Below, piece after piece: positions 43,770 through 53,871 of a DNA stretch of 64,000 nt. Position 1 is the first letter of the stretch. The number at the start of each line of letters is the position of its first letter. Both the position numbers and the translations under genes were made by a program. Origin of the DNA: Azospirillum sp. TSH58 (GTDB lineage Bacteria; Pseudomonadota; Alphaproteobacteria; Azospirillales; Azospirillaceae); contig NZ_CP022364.1 in assembly GCF_003119115.1 (NCBI RefSeq), forward strand, positions 2,680,001 to 2,744,000. The letters run 5' to 3'. The notes under the pieces were generated by a model. The model was given only the letters and a program-made list of their open reading frames with translations, did no database searches and was not told the origin of the DNA.

Positions 43770-44395
43770 TCGCCAAGCTCACCGGTGTCGTGGATTCGGT
43801 CGGGACCGACTGGGTGGTGGTGGACGTCAACGGGGTCGGCTATCAGGTCGCCTGCTCCAACCGCACGCTGTCGCGCATGGCGGTGGGGGAGCGGCGGGCG
43901 CTGGTCGTGGAGACCTTCATCCGCGACGACCGGATCACCCTCTACGGCTTCGCCGACGCCGGCGAGCGCGACTGGTTCCGGCTGTTGACCACCATCCAGG
44001 GCGTCGGCTCGCGCCTCGCCCTGTCGATCCTCGGCGTGCTCGATCCCGACCAGCTCACCCGCGCCATCGCCGCGCAGGACAAGACGGCGCTGACCCGCGC
44101 CGACGGTGTGGGGCCGAAGGTGGCCGCGCGCATCGTCAACGAGTTGAAGGACAAGGTGGGCAACCTCACCCTCGGCGCCTCGGCCGCCGCCGCTCCGGCG
44201 GCGGGCGGCAAGGCGGCGCCGGCGGCGGGCGGCCCCGACAACATGGTCATGGCGGACGCCGTCTCGGCCCTCGTCAACCTCGGCTATGGCCGGTCGGAGG
44301 CGTTCGGCGCCGTCGTGGCCGCCGGGCGCAAGCTGGGCGACGGGGCCGGCGTGTCGGAGCTGATCCGCCATGGCCTTAAGGAACTCAGCCAATGA
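43766..44395 (+). CDS. ruvA: Holliday junction branch migration protein RuvA
   Basis: A 209-residue junction-binding protein. It starts [28 protein letters not shown] (shown in part), contains the helix-hairpin-helix motifs [16 protein letters not shown] and [16 protein letters not shown], and has a C-terminal RuvB-binding domain after an Ala/Gly-rich linker. Its start overlaps the ruvC-DUF559 stop and its stop overlaps the ruvB start, both as ATGA. Confidence 0.97.
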   Translation: MIAKLTGVVDSVGTDWVVVDVNGVGYQVACSNRTLSRMAVGERRALVVETFIRDDRITLYGFADAGERDWFRLLTTIQGVGSRLALSILGVLDPDQLTRAIAAQDKTALTRADGVGPKVAARIVNELKDKVGNLTLGASAAAAPAAGGKAAPAAGGPDNMVMADAVSALVNLGYGRSEAFGAVVAAGRKLGDGAGVSELIRHGLKELSQ

Positions 44396-45483
44396 CCGCC
44401 GACCAGAACGGCTCCGATCCCGACCGGCTGGTGCAGCCGGGGCGGGGCGCCGGCGACTCCGGCGAAGCCTCGATCCGTCCGCTCTCGCTCGCCGAGTTCA
44501 TCGGCCAGCGGCAAGCGCGCGAGAACCTGTCGATCTTCATCCAGGCCGCGCGTGCGCGCGGAGAGGCGCTGGACCATGTGCTGCTGTTCGGGCCGCCGGG
44601 CCTGGGCAAGACCACGCTGGCCCAGATCGTCTCGCGCGAGCTGGGGGTGGGCTTCCGCGCGACCTCCGGCCCGGTCATCGCGCGGGCCGGCGACCTCGCC
44701 GCGCTGCTGACCAACCTGCAGCCGCACGACGTCCTCTTCATCGACGAGATTCATCGCCTTAATCCCGCCGTGGAGGAGGTGCTCTATCCCGCCATGGAGG
44801 ATTTCCAGCTCGACCTCATCATCGGCGAAGGCCCGTCGGCGCGGTCCATCCGGATCGACCTGCCGCCCTTCACGCTGGTCGGCGCCACGACGCGCTCGGG
44901 CCTGATCACGCGCCCCCTGCGCGAGCGGTTCGGCATTCCCGTGCGGCTGCAATTCTACGAGCCGGACGAGCTGGAGTTGATCGTCCGCCGCGCCGCGGCC
45001 GTGTTCAACATGCTGATCACGCCGGAAGGGGCGCGGGAGATCGCCAACCGGTCGCGCGGGACGCCGCGCGTGTCGGGGCGGCTGCTGCGCCGGGTGCGCG
45101 ACTTCGCCTCGGTGGCCGGTGTGCCGGAGGTCGACGCCCGCATCGCCGACGCCGCCCTGACCCGGCTGGAGGTCGACCGGCTCGGCCTCGACAGCATGGA
45201 CCGGCGCTATCTGGGCATCATCGCCAACAACTACGGCGGCGGCCCGGTGGGCGTGGACACGCTGGGCGCCGCACTCGGCGAGCAGCGCGACGTGCTGGAG
45301 GAGGTGGTGGAACCCTACCTGATCCAGCAGGGCTTCCTGCAGCGGACCCCGCGCGGGCGCATGCTGACCGACCAGGGCTTCCGCTATCTGGGCCTCAACC
45401 CGCCCTCGGCGCCGACCCGCCAGTTCGACCTGCTGGACCGGCTGTCGGAGGCCAACCCGGACCCGGAGGACGACGATGCCTGA
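44392..45483 (+). CDS. ruvB: Holliday junction DNA helicase RuvB
   Basis: A 363-residue AAA+ ATPase that drives branch migration with RuvA. Walker A is [10 protein letters not shown] (residues 66-75) and Walker B is LFIDEIHRL (about 115-123). Sensor and arginine-finger regions ([18 protein letters not shown]) and the C-terminal winged helix ([15 protein letters not shown]) are present. The start overlaps ruvA and the stop overlaps ybgC by eight bases. Confidence 0.98.
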   Translation: MTADQNGSDPDRLVQPGRGAGDSGEASIRPLSLAEFIGQRQARENLSIFIQAARARGEALDHVLLFGPPGLGKTTLAQIVSRELGVGFRATSGPVIARAGDLAALLTNLQPHDVLFIDEIHRLNPAVEEVLYPAMEDFQLDLIIGEGPSARSIRIDLPPFTLVGATTRSGLITRPLRERFGIPVRLQFYEPDELELIVRRAAAVFNMLITPEGAREIANRSRGTPRVSGRLLRRVRDFASVAGVPEVDARIADAALTRLEVDRLGLDSMDRRYLGIIANNYGGGPVGVDTLGAALGEQRDVLEEVVEPYLIQQGFLQRTPRGRMLTDQGFRYLGLNPPSAPTRQFDLLDRLSEANPDPEDDDA

Positions 45484-45955
45484 CGGTCTTGGGACGGCGA
45501 ATCTCTCGGGCTGGTTTGACGAGAACGCGCAGCACAGGCTGGTGCTGCGGGTCTACTACGAGGACACGGACGCCGGGGGGCTGGTGTATCACGCCAACTA
45601 CCTGCGTTTCTTCGAACGGGCGCGCACCGAGATGCTGCGGCTGACCGGATTCACCAACGCCGGGCTGGCCGAAAGCGACGGTGTGTCATTTGCGGTACGA
45701 CGGGCGGAGATCGATTTTGTCGCTCCCGCAAAGCTCGAGGATACGCTTGAAGTGGTGACGCGAATCACCGATACCGGCGGTGCCTCCTTCGCAGTTGCAC
45801 AACTTGTCCGTCGCGACGGCCGTGACCTCGCGCGGGCGGTGATTCAGCTGGCGATGATCAACCTGGCCGGCGACCGGGCCGGACGTCCCGCGCGCCTTCC
45901 GGCGCCGGTCCGCGAGGCGCTCATCGATTTGTACAAAAGGCAGAAGCGAGACTGA
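45476..45955 (+). CDS. ybgC: Acyl-CoA thioesterase YbgC
   Basis: A 159-residue hotdog-fold thioesterase of the Tol-Pal-associated type. The catalytic Asp is in [20 protein letters not shown], followed by RARTEML. It hydrolyses acyl-CoA esters and is linked to phospholipid metabolism at the inner membrane. The gene overlaps ruvB by eight bases and lies five bases before tolQ, joining the ruv and tol gene sets. Confidence 0.95.
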   Translation: MPDGLGTANLSGWFDENAQHRLVLRVYYEDTDAGGLVYHANYLRFFERARTEMLRLTGFTNAGLAESDGVSFAVRRAEIDFVAPAKLEDTLEVVTRITDTGGASFAVAQLVRRDGRDLARAVIQLAMINLAGDRAGRPARLPAPVREALIDLYKRQKRD

Positions 45956-45960
45956 CTGCG

Positions 45961-46683
45961 ATGGATCTGAATTCCGCCCAGGTGGTCGGGGCCGCGGCGA
46001 AGGCTCACGACATCACAATGTGGGGCCTGTTCTGGCAGGCCGACCTGATCGTCAAGGTCGTGATGCTGATGCTGCTGGTTGCCTCGGTGTGGTGCTGGGC
46101 CATCATCATCGAGAAGCTGATGCGCATCCGCCGCCTGAACGCTCAGGCGGACGCCTTCGAGGAGAGCTTCTGGTCCGGCGGCTCGCTGGACGCGCTGTAC
46201 GACCGCATCGGCCAGAACCCGGCCGACCCGATGTCGGCGACCTTCGCCGCCGGCATGCGCGAGTGGCGCCACGCCGCCGACCGCGGCATCGGCTCCATGA
46301 AGGGCTCGCTGCAGCAGCGGGTCGAGCGCGTCATGTCGGTGACCATCGGGCGGGAGATGCTGCGCGCCGAGCGCTACATGACCTTCCTGGCGTCGGTCGG
46401 TTCGACGGCCCCCTTCATCGGCCTGTTCGGCACGGTGTGGGGCATCATGAACTCCTTCACCTCCATCGCCGCGTCTGGCAACACCAGCCTCGCCGTCGTC
46501 GCCCCCGGCATCGCCGAGGCGCTGTTCGCCACGGCGCTGGGTCTCGTGGCCGCCATTCCCGCCGTGATCTCGTACAACAAGTTCACCACCGACCTCGGCC
46601 GCTACGCCGACCGGCTGGAGACCTTCTCGGGCGAGTTCTCGGCGATCCTGTCGCGCCACCTCGAGGAGCGGGGAGCCGCCTGA
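45961..46683 (+). CDS. tolQ: Tol-Pal system proton-channel protein TolQ
   Basis: A 240-residue inner-membrane protein with three helices (first near residues 25-50, then GSTAPFIGLFGTVWGIMNSF and IAEALFATALGLVAAIPAV). With TolR it uses the proton gradient to drive TolA during outer-membrane constriction at division. It is followed one base later by tolR. Confidence 0.97.
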   Translation: MDLNSAQVVGAAAKAHDITMWGLFWQADLIVKVVMLMLLVASVWCWAIIIEKLMRIRRLNAQADAFEESFWSGGSLDALYDRIGQNPADPMSATFAAGMREWRHAADRGIGSMKGSLQQRVERVMSVTIGREMLRAERYMTFLASVGSTAPFIGLFGTVWGIMNSFTSIAASGNTSLAVVAPGIAEALFATALGLVAAIPAVISYNKFTTDLGRYADRLETFSGEFSAILSRHLEERGAA

Positions 46684-46684
46684 C

Positions 46685-47167
46685 ATGGGAGCCCAGCTCG
46701 CAGGAAAGGGCGGCCACGGACGGGGCCGCCGCCGCGGATACCGCGCGATGGCCGACATCAACATGACGCCCTTCATCGACGTCATGCTGGTGCTGCTGAT
46801 CGTCTTCATGGTCGCCGCACCGCTGCTGACCGTCGGCGTGCCGGTCGATCTGCCGAAGACCAACGCCGCCCCGCTGGAGGCGCAGAAGGACCCGCTGTTC
46901 GTGACCGTCCAGGCCGACGGCCGGGTCTATGTGCAGGAGACGGCGGTGGAGACGGCCAACATGGTGCCGCTGCTGATCGCCGTGACCAACAACAACCCAG
47001 ACGCCCGCATCCTGGTGCGCGGCGACGCGAAGATCGCCTACGGCAAGATGCTGGAGGTGATGGGCACCATGAGCGCCGCCGGCTTCAAGAAGGTCGGGCT
47101 GGTCGCCGAGATGCCCAGCGGGCCGGGCGCCACCGGGCCGCGCGTCGGCGGCTCGGCGCAGCGCTGA
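46685..47167 (+). CDS. tolR: Tol-Pal system protein TolR
   Basis: A 160-residue ExbD/TolR protein with a basic N-terminus, the conserved MADINMTPFIDVMLVLLIVFMV with the proton-carrying Asp in the single membrane helix, and a periplasmic domain. It partners TolQ. A Gly/Pro-rich C-terminal tail (PSGPGATGPRVGG) is present. It lies between tolQ and tolA. Confidence 0.97.
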   Translation: MGAQLAGKGGHGRGRRRGYRAMADINMTPFIDVMLVLLIVFMVAAPLLTVGVPVDLPKTNAAPLEAQKDPLFVTVQADGRVYVQETAVETANMVPLLIAVTNNNPDARILVRGDAKIAYGKMLEVMGTMSAAGFKKVGLVAEMPSGPGATGPRVGGSAQR

Positions 47168-47195
47168 GACGCCACGGCGAGTTGAAGGCTGACCC

Positions 47196-48341
47196 ATGCG
47201 CAAACCCCTGATCGCCTCGGCAACGCTGCACGTCGCGCTGGTCGCGCTGTTCGTGCTCGGCATGCCGCCCAGCGATCGCAAGCTGGACATCCCCGAGTCC
47301 ATCCCGATCGAGATCGTGGACATGGGCGAGGTGACCCAGGCCGCGCGCGTCGACAAGGGCGAGCCCAAGCCGTCGGCGCCGAAGCCGCCGGTGCCCGAGG
47401 CCAAGCCGAGCCCGCCGGCCCCCGCGCCGCCGGAGCCGGCCAGCGAGCCTCCGCCCCCGCCGCCGCCCCGGCCCGAGCCGAAGGTTCCGGAACCGCCCAA
47501 GGTTGCCCAGGTGACGCCGCCCCCGGCGCGCGAACCGCCGCCGCCGCCCAAGCCGGCGCCGCCCCCGCCGCCGCCCGATCCGGAGCCGGCGCCGGTGGTC
47601 AAGCCGCCCGAGCCCAAGCCGGAACCGAAGCCGCAGCCTCCGAAGCCGGAACCGCCCAAACCGGAACCGCCGAAGCCTGAGCCTCCCAAGCCCGAGCCCC
47701 CGAAGCCGGAGCCGAAGAAGCCCGAGCCGCCGAAGCCGGAACCGGCCAAACCGGAACCGCCGAAGCCCGAGCCCAAGAAGCCCGAGCCGGCCAAGCCGGA
47801 GCCGCCGAAGGCCGAGCCGAAGAAGCCGGAGAAGCCGCCGGAGAAGACCGACGCGCTGGCCGATCTTCTGAAGAATGTTCAGAAGAACGCCCCGGCCAAG
47901 CCGGCGGCCTCGGAGAGCAAGGCCGACGCCAAGCCGACCCAGCAGGCCGCCGCCTCGTCGGCGCCGTCGGGAGCCGCGAAGGCGGTGAACGGACCGGACA
48001 AGCCGTTCAAGCCGTCGGGCCGCGCCATCGACGGCATCCGCGGCGCGGTGAGCAAGAACTGGAACTTCGACCCGGGCCGCAAGGACGCCGGGAACATGCA
48101 GGTGGAGATCATCGTTGAGCTGGGCCGCGACGGTTCGGTCCTCAACGCGACGATCAACGAGAGGTACCGCTCCCGCTACATGTCGGACGCGGCCTTCCGG
48201 GCATCGGCCGACGCCGCGCTGCGCGCGGTGAAGCGGGCCAGCCCCCTGCCCATCAGCGAGTTCTCCGGCGACTTCACGCCCGCCCGGTATGAAGAGTGGC
48301 GTTACTTCGTGTTCAATTTCGACCCGAGGGACATGTTCTGA
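47196..48341 (+). CDS. tolA: Cell envelope protein TolA
   Basis: A 381-residue protein with an N-terminal membrane helix ([19 protein letters not shown]), a very Pro/Lys/Glu-rich domain II built from repeats of the type KPEPPKPEP (about residues 95-215), and a C-terminal globular TolA domain ([30 protein letters not shown]). In many bacteria domain II is Ala-rich helix; here it is a polyproline-type rod, as in some alphaproteobacteria. Its proline runs make EF-P relevant for translation. tolB follows two bases later. Confidence 0.94.
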   Translation: MRKPLIASATLHVALVALFVLGMPPSDRKLDIPESIPIEIVDMGEVTQAARVDKGEPKPSAPKPPVPEAKPSPPAPAPPEPASEPPPPPPPRPEPKVPEPPKVAQVTPPPAREPPPPPKPAPPPPPPDPEPAPVVKPPEPKPEPKPQPPKPEPPKPEPPKPEPPKPEPPKPEPKKPEPPKPEPAKPEPPKPEPKKPEPAKPEPPKAEPKKPEKPPEKTDALADLLKNVQKNAPAKPAASESKADAKPTQQAAASSAPSGAAKAVNGPDKPFKPSGRAIDGIRGAVSKNWNFDPGRKDAGNMQVEIIVELGRDGSVLNATINERYRSRYMSDAAFRASADAALRAVKRASPLPISEFSGDFTPARYEEWRYFVFNFDPRDMF

Positions 48342-48343
48342 CG

Positions 48344-49696
48344 ATGACGAAGAAGACGAGGCTCCTGCTGAAGGCCGCCGGTTGCGCCGGCGCCCTGCTG
48401 CTCGCCCTCGGCGTCGCGGCGCCCGCCCCGGCCCGCGCCGAGGTGCGAATCGACATCACCAAGGGCGTGGTCGAGCCGCTGCCGATCGCCATCACCAGCT
48501 TCGCCGGTTCCGGTGGGCGCGAGGCGCAGGTCGGCTCGGACATCTCCAAGGTGGTCGCCGCCGATCTGGAGCGGTCGGGCCTGTTCCGCCCGCTCGACCC
48601 CAAGGGCTTCCTGCAGACTCCGGACCAGCTCCGCTCCGGCGAGCCGCGCTATCAGGACTGGCGCGCCGTCGGCGCCCAGGCGCTGGTCGCCGGCAACACC
48701 ACCGCGATGGGCGACGGCCGCATGAAGGTCGACTTTCGCCTGTGGGACGTCGCCGCCGGCCAGTACATGCAGGGGCTGAGCTACACCGCGACCGCCGACA
48801 GCTGGCGCCGCATCGCCCACATCGTCGCCGACGCCATCTACAAGCGGCTGACCGGCGAAGAGGGCTATTTCGACACGCGCATCGTCTATGTGGCCGAATC
48901 CGGCCCGGCCAACGCGCGCAAGAAGCAGCTCGCCATCATGGACCAGGACGGTGAGAACCATCAGTTCCTGACCGACGGCAAGAACCTCGTCCTGACGCCG
49001 CGCTTCTCGCCGGCGACCCAGGAAATCACGTACATGTCGTACTTCAACAAGAAGCCGCGCGTGTACCTGTTCAACATCGACAGCGGCCGCCAGGAAGTCC
49101 TCGGTGACTTCGTCGGCATGACCTTCGCCCCGCGCTTCTCGCCGGACGGCAACAAGGTCATCATGAGCATGGCGCAGAACGGCAACACCGACATCTACGC
49201 CCTGGACCTGCGCACCCGCCGGCAGACCCAGCTCACCGATTCGCCGGGCATCGACACCGGCCCCAGCTACTCGCCGGACGGCCAGCGCATCGTCTTCGAG
49301 TCGGACCGCGGCGGCAGCCAGCAGCTCTACATCATGAACGCGGACGGCTCGGGGCCGAAGCGCCTGACCTTCGGCGAGGGCCGCTACGGCACGCCGGTGT
49401 GGTCGCCGCGCGGCGACCTGATCGCCTTCACTCGCCAGCGCGGCAGCAACTTCGCGCTCGGCGTGATCCGTCCGGACGGCACCGGCGAGCGCATCCTGAC
49501 CGAGTCGTTCCACGTGGAAGGCCCGACCTGGGCGCCGAACGGCCGCGTGCTGAGCTTCTTCCGCGACGTTCCGGCCGGCGACGGCCGCGGGCGAAGCGCA
49601 AAGCTCTACACGATCGATGTGACCGGCGCAAACGAACGCCGTGTGATCACTCCGCTCGACGGCTCCGATCCCGCATGGTCGCCCTTGATTCCCTAG
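48344..49696 (+). CDS. tolB: Tol-Pal system beta-propeller protein TolB
   Basis: A 450-residue periplasmic protein. The signal peptide ([20 protein letters not shown]) is followed by the TolB N-terminal domain ([20 protein letters not shown]). A six-bladed propeller comes next with repeated SPDG/DG motifs ([45 protein letters not shown]). It binds Pal and TolA. ATG 48344 lies two bases after the tolA stop. Confidence 0.97.
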   Translation: MTKKTRLLLKAAGCAGALLLALGVAAPAPARAEVRIDITKGVVEPLPIAITSFAGSGGREAQVGSDISKVVAADLERSGLFRPLDPKGFLQTPDQLRSGEPRYQDWRAVGAQALVAGNTTAMGDGRMKVDFRLWDVAAGQYMQGLSYTATADSWRRIAHIVADAIYKRLTGEEGYFDTRIVYVAESGPANARKKQLAIMDQDGENHQFLTDGKNLVLTPRFSPATQEITYMSYFNKKPRVYLFNIDSGRQEVLGDFVGMTFAPRFSPDGNKVIMSMAQNGNTDIYALDLRTRRQTQLTDSPGIDTGPSYSPDGQRIVFESDRGGSQQLYIMNADGSGPKRLTFGEGRYGTPVWSPRGDLIAFTRQRGSNFALGVIRPDGTGERILTESFHVEGPTWAPNGRVLSFFRDVPAGDGRGRSAKLYTIDVTGANERRVITPLDGSDPAWSPLIP

Positions 49697-49721
49697 TGGA
49701 GTAGCCCTATTTTGCGCGCGC

Positions 49722-49794
49722 AAGAACGACGCTCAAGACGAAGGCCGGAAGTCGGTACTTCCGTCGGGGTCTGGCGGAAGTCGGCGGCGTTCTT
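49722..49794 (+). promoter_or_regulatory. Structured leader between tolB and pal
   Basis: AAGAACG (49722-49728) can pair with CGTTCTT (49788-49794), enclosing a perfect CGGAAGT/ACTTCCG hairpin (49746-49752 with 49757-49763). It sits in the 148-base gap before pal. It may be a transcript-processing or attenuation structure that sets the level of the abundant Pal lipoprotein relative to TolB. The function is inferred. Confidence 0.45.
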
Positions 49795-49844
49795 CCTCCA
49801 CAATCCGGTCAAAACATCTCGTGTCGCTTAGGGGGTCATTTAAC

Positions 49845-50321
49845 ATGCGTATCAAGTATCTGAGCCTGATCGCGGCTGTCGCTCTGGTTGCCGCTTGCGA
49901 AACCGCTCCGAAGGATGCCGGCAACGCCAACGCCACTGGCGCCGCCACGTCCAGCCAGATCCGCCCGGGCTCGCAGGAAGACCTGGTCGTCAACGTCGGC
50001 GACCGCGTGTTCTTCGGTCTCGACCGCTACGACCTGGCTCCGGAGGCTCGCGCCACCCTGGACCGTCAGGCTTCCTGGCTGAAGCAGTACCCGAACGTCA
50101 CCGTGACCATCGAAGGCCACGCCGACGAGCGCGGCACCCGCGAGTACAACCTCGCCCTGGGTGAGCGTCGTGCCAACTCGGTGAAGAACTACCTCGTCGC
50201 CGGCGGCATCAACGCCTCGCGCGTCAAGGTCATCTCCTACGGCAAGGAGAAGCCGGCGGTCCTCGGCTCGAACGAGGCCTCCTGGGCGCAGAACCGCCGT
50301 GGCGTGACCGTCGTCGACTAA
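49845..50321 (+). CDS. pal: Peptidoglycan-associated lipoprotein Pal
   Basis: A 158-residue outer-membrane lipoprotein that anchors the Tol system to peptidoglycan. A signal peptide with lipobox VAAC (near residue 18) precedes a short linker and the OmpA-type domain (VFFGLDRYDLAPEARATLD, IEGHADERGTREYNLALGERRA, SYGKEKP). ATG at 49845 is chosen to start the signal peptide. A strong terminator follows. Confidence 0.97.
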   Translation: MRIKYLSLIAAVALVAACETAPKDAGNANATGAATSSQIRPGSQEDLVVNVGDRVFFGLDRYDLAPEARATLDRQASWLKQYPNVTVTIEGHADERGTREYNLALGERRANSVKNYLVAGGINASRVKVISYGKEKPAVLGSNEASWAQNRRGVTVVD

Positions 50322-50350
50322 CGACGGCGCCCGTCCGGGTTCCAAGGGAA

Positions 50351-50384
50351 ACGCCGCTCCGGAGCGATCCGGAGCGGCGTTTTT
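50351..50384 (+). terminator. Strong intrinsic terminator after pal
   Basis: ACGCCGCTCCGGA (50351-50363) pairs perfectly with TCCGGAGCGGCGT (50368-50380), and TTTT continues the run. It marks the end of the ybgC-tolQRAB-pal transcript. Confidence 0.95.
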
Positions 50385-50427
50385 CTTTTGGGGTATGGGG
50401 GAGGGGGCCTGAGCTTGGCGAGACCTT

Positions 50428-50528
50428 GCCCCCACCCCGACCCTCCCCCGCTGCGCGGGAGAGGGGGCCTTATGCGAAGCGGCATTTGTTCCCTCCCCTG
50501 CAAAGCGGGGGAGGGGTAGGGAGGGGGC
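50428..50528. repeat. Paired palindromic intergenic element (copy 6)
   Basis: The left unit CCCTCCCCCGCTGCGCGGGAG and the right unit CCCTCCCCTGC...AGCGGGGGAGGGG are inverted around a less symmetric centre (50470-50490). It lies between the pal terminator and tRNA-Thr and resembles copies 1 and 4. Confidence 0.8.
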
Positions 50529-50626
50529 AAGCCCGATCCGCACCCGAACGCAGAACGCAAAAAGCCACGCAAGCCGGGCAACGGCTGCGCTTCAGCATTC
50601 TCGAAGAAATTACGAAGAGGGGAGGA

Positions 50627-50701
<75 letters not shown>

Positions 50702-50863
50702 GCCGGGACGGTTGTGCTGGCCGGGAAGAACTTGCGGCCAACCGTCGAAGTGGCGCGGGTTATGCCACAGGCTTTGCGCCGATGCAAGCGGTGAAGTGCC
50801 TTTTCAGCAAAGAAAAATGGGCGGGGAAATCCCCGCCCATGGACATGTCCGCGTCCCCGTCAA

Positions 50864-52846
50864 TCAGTCGGAGCCGCCCTGGTTCAGCGCCCCGGCCTCG
50901 CCGGCCGCCGCGGGGTTGCCGAAGGCGCTGGGCGGCGGCAGGACCGCCTCGGCGCGGAAGTCGGGGACGATGTTCGACAGGATCGTCATCACCCGTGCGG
51001 CGTCACCGGCCCGCGCGGCCGTTTCCAGCTCGCCCAGCGCGCGGTTGATGAGGGCGTAGTCGATGACCCGCGGGGAGGCGAGGAACACGCCGTCGGCCTC
51101 CGTGCGCGTCGGCGCCTCCGTCGAGGTCAGGATCTCCTCGAACAGCTTCTCGCCGGGGCGCAGGCCGGTGAACTCGATCTTGATGTCGTGGCCGGGCCGG
51201 TAGCCGGCCAGCCGTATCATCTGCCGGGCGAGGTCGACGATCTTCACCGGCTCGCCCATGTCGAGAACCAGCACCTTGCCGCGCTCCTCCAGGCGGGCCA
51301 CGCCGTGGGCCGACGCCTGGAGCACCAGTTCCACCGCCTCGCGCACCGTCATGAAGTAGCGGCGCATGTCGGGGTGGGTGACGGTCAGCGGGCCGCCCTT
51401 GGCGAGCTGGCGGGTGAACAGCGGCACCACCGACCCGCTGGAGCCCAGCACGTTGCCGAAACGGACCGTCATGTAGCGGGTCGCCGTCTCGCCGCCGTCG
51501 CGCGGCGGCAGCATGTCGAGCGCCTGGCAGTAGCACTCGGCGAAGCGCTTGGTGGCGCCCATCACGCTGGTCGGGCGGATCGCCTTGTCGGTGGACACCA
51601 GGACCATCGCCTGGCAGCCGTTGGCCCGCGCCGCGTCGGCGACGTTGCGGGTGCCGATGACGTTGGTGAGCGCGCCTTCCGCCGGGTTGGCCTCCACCAG
51701 CGGCACATGCTTCAGCGCCGCGGCGTGGAACACCATATGCGGGCGCTGCGCCTGGAACAGGCGGAAGATGCGGTCGCGGTCGCGCACGTCGGCGATCACC
51801 GCCTGGAGCGCCAGGGCCGGGAAGCGCTCCCGCACCTCCATCTCGATGCTGTAGAGGTTGAACTCCCCGGCATCGACAAGGGTCAGCGTCTCCGGCTGGA
51901 GGGCGGCGATCTGGCGGACCAGCTCGCTGCCGATGGTGCCGCCCGCTCCGGTCACGACGACGCGCCGGCCGGTGACGAGGCTGGCGATGGCGCCGCGGTC
52001 GAGAACCGCCTGGGGGCGGCCCAGAAGATCCTCCAGCGCGATCGGGCGCACCTCGATCTTGCCTTCGCCCAGCGCCGACTTGAACTCGGTCAGGCTGGGC
52101 AGCCGGGCCATGGACAGGCCGAGCGATTCCGCCTGTTCCAGCAGGTCGCGCAGGACGGTGCCGGGCACGTCGGCCTGGCCCTTGGCGACGATCAGGCGCT
52201 GCGGGCGGTCGCCGCGCTGCGCCAGATCCTCCACCACGCGGGGCAGGTCGTCCGGGCCGCCCAGAACGGGCACGCCGCGGATGGCGTGGCCGATGCGCCG
52301 GTTCTTGTCGTCGAGCAGGCCGACCACGCGGTAGGCGGCGCCGGCGTTCTGGTCCAGCGAGCGGATGAACAGCTCCGCCGCGTCGCTGACCCCCAGCAGA
52401 AGCACCGGGATGCGCGGCACCCCCGGTTCCCGCTCGTGCAGGCCCAGCCGACGGTCCTTCAGCAGGCGGTAGGCGAAGCGCGGCCCGCCCAGCAGGACGA
52501 GCTGCACGAACCACAGGATCACCGGCAGGGAGCGCGGCAGGGCCTCCAGCCGGGTCAGCAGGAACATGACCGCCAGGAAGCACAGCACGACCGTCGTGAC
52601 CGCGCGCAGAAGCTGCGCCAGGTCGGGAACGGAGGCGTAGCGCCAGATGCCGCGGTACAGCCCGGAGAAGCGGAACACCACCGCCGCGATCAGCACCAGG
52701 ATGGGCAGTCCCGTCAGCAACGGGTCTCTGTATTCCTGAAACGCCTGCTCGCCCACGCGCAGATACAGAGCCACGACCAGGGCGGCGGCGGTCATCGTCA
52801 GATCGTGCAGGTAGACGAGGGACGCCCGCGGAGACGGGATACGCAT
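50864..52846 (-). CDS. CapD/WbpM-type UDP-sugar 4,6-dehydratase (membrane-bound)
   Basis: A 660-residue inner-membrane enzyme with four N-terminal helices, a CoA-binding-like domain (VPRIPVLLLGVSDAAELFIRS) and a C-terminal SDR domain. NAD binds at VTGAGGTIGSE (about residues 298-306). The catalytic Met-x3-Lys (VMGATKR), in place of Tyr, is the WbpM/CapD hallmark. It converts UDP-GlcNAc to UDP-4-keto-6-deoxy-GlcNAc for O-antigen or capsule. It is the last gene of a minus-strand cluster with a reductase, a WecA-like transferase and a glycosyltransferase. Confidence 0.93.
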   Translation of the reverse strand: MRIPSPRASLVYLHDLTMTAAALVVALYLRVGEQAFQEYRDPLLTGLPILVLIAAVVFRFSGLYRGIWRYASVPDLAQLLRAVTTVVLCFLAVMFLLTRLEALPRSLPVILWFVQLVLLGGPRFAYRLLKDRRLGLHEREPGVPRIPVLLLGVSDAAELFIRSLDQNAGAAYRVVGLLDDKNRRIGHAIRGVPVLGGPDDLPRVVEDLAQRGDRPQRLIVAKGQADVPGTVLRDLLEQAESLGLSMARLPSLTEFKSALGEGKIEVRPIALEDLLGRPQAVLDRGAIASLVTGRRVVVTGAGGTIGSELVRQIAALQPETLTLVDAGEFNLYSIEMEVRERFPALALQAVIADVRDRDRIFRLFQAQRPHMVFHAAALKHVPLVEANPAEGALTNVIGTRNVADAARANGCQAMVLVSTDKAIRPTSVMGATKRFAECYCQALDMLPPRDGGETATRYMTVRFGNVLGSSGSVVPLFTRQLAKGGPLTVTHPDMRRYFMTVREAVELVLQASAHGVARLEERGKVLVLDMGEPVKIVDLARQMIRLAGYRPGHDIKIEFTGLRPGEKLFEEILTSTEAPTRTEADGVFLASPRVIDYALINRALGELETAARAGDAARVMTILSNIVPDFRAEAVLPPPSAFGNPAAAGEAGALNQGGSD

Positions 52847-52917
52847 GCGCTTTACCTTAGACTATCGCTTCGCCGGGGGCGCTCCCCTTCGGGAAATCCC
52901 AGGCCCATCTTGGCCGT

Positions 52918-53871
52918 TCAGCCGCGCACAGCTTTGAACCATTCGGCGGTCAGGCGCAAGCCGTACGCGGGGTAGCAGGGCGGGCGCCAGTTCAGCGCGC
53001 GGCGGATGGCCCCGTCGTCGATCACCAGCGAGCCGGCGACGCGGTCCAGCATGGCCTCCCGCCGGGCCAGCCGCGCGGCAAGGGCCAGCAGGGACGGCGG
53101 GACGGGGAGAAGGCGCGCGGGCTTGCCCAGCGCCTCCGCGATGGCCCGCACCAGCTCCGCCGTGGACATCGGGCGCCCGTCATGGACCAGGAACCGTCCG
53201 CCGGCCGCCTGCGGGTGGGTCAGGCACTCCTGGACGGCGTCGGCGAGATTGCCCACGAAGATCAGACTCCGCCGGTTTTCCAGGGCGCCCAGCGGCAAGG
53301 GGATGCCGCGGTCCACCGCCTGCATCAGCCGCAGGAAGTTGCCGCCCACGCCGGGGCCGTAGACCAGCGGCGGACGGATCACCACGACCTCCAGCCCGGT
53401 GCGGGTCGATATCTCGGCCAGCGCCCGTTCCGCCTCCAGCTTGGAGATGCCGTAGGGGGAATGCGGATCGGGCTCCGTCTCCTCGCTCAGCTCGTCCGGG
53501 CGGCTCTCGTCGGCCAGCGCCTTGACGCTGCTGAGATAGACCATCCGCTTGACGCCCGCCGCCGCGGCGGCCTCGGCCAGCACGCGGGTGCCGGCGGTGT
53601 TGACGCGGCGGAAGGCGGCCAGCGGGTCGGATTCGCGGTCGCGCATGACGTGGACGCGGGCGGCCAGATGGACCACCGCGTCCATGCCCTGGAGCGCGTT
53701 GCCCCAGGCGGTGGCCGGGCCGATGTCGCCGATGGTGACGGTGTCCGCGGCGTGCGGCACCGGAACGTCCGGGCGGCGCACCACGGCGCGCACGCTGTGC
53801 CCGCGTTGCGCCAGCAGGGGGATGACCGTACGGGCGACGAAGCCGGTGGCCCCGGTGACCAGGACGCGCAT
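52918..53871 (-). CDS. NAD-dependent UDP-sugar epimerase/4-reductase (WbpK/WbpV/WreQ-like)
   Basis: A 317-residue extended SDR. The cofactor loop is VTGATGFVARTV and the catalytic YxxxK is SPYGISKLEAERAL. The segment PLVYGPGVGGNFLRLMQAVDRGIPLPLG is typical of the reductases that complete UDP-QuiNAc or UDP-FucNAc after a WbpM-type dehydratase. Its start codon overlaps the stop of the WecA-like gene (ATGA). The exact sugar product is inferred. Confidence 0.85.
   Translation of the reverse strand: MRVLVTGATGFVARTVIPLLAQRGHSVRAVVRRPDVPVPHAADTVTIGDIGPATAWGNALQGMDAVVHLAARVHVMRDRESDPLAAFRRVNTAGTRVLAEAAAAAGVKRMVYLSSVKALADESRPDELSEETEPDPHSPYGISKLEAERALAEISTRTGLEVVVIRPPLVYGPGVGGNFLRLMQAVDRGIPLPLGALENRRSLIFVGNLADAVQECLTHPQAAGGRFLVHDGRPMSTAELVRAIAEALGKPARLLPVPPSLLALAARLARREAMLDRVAGSLVIDDGAIRRALNWRPPCYPAYGLRLTAEWFKAVRG

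Noticed and set aside
47480..47850. Microsatellite-like expansion in tolA
   Set aside because: The KPEP-type repeats are the normal rod domain of this kind of TolA. Codon usage varies between units, so it does not look like recent slippage.
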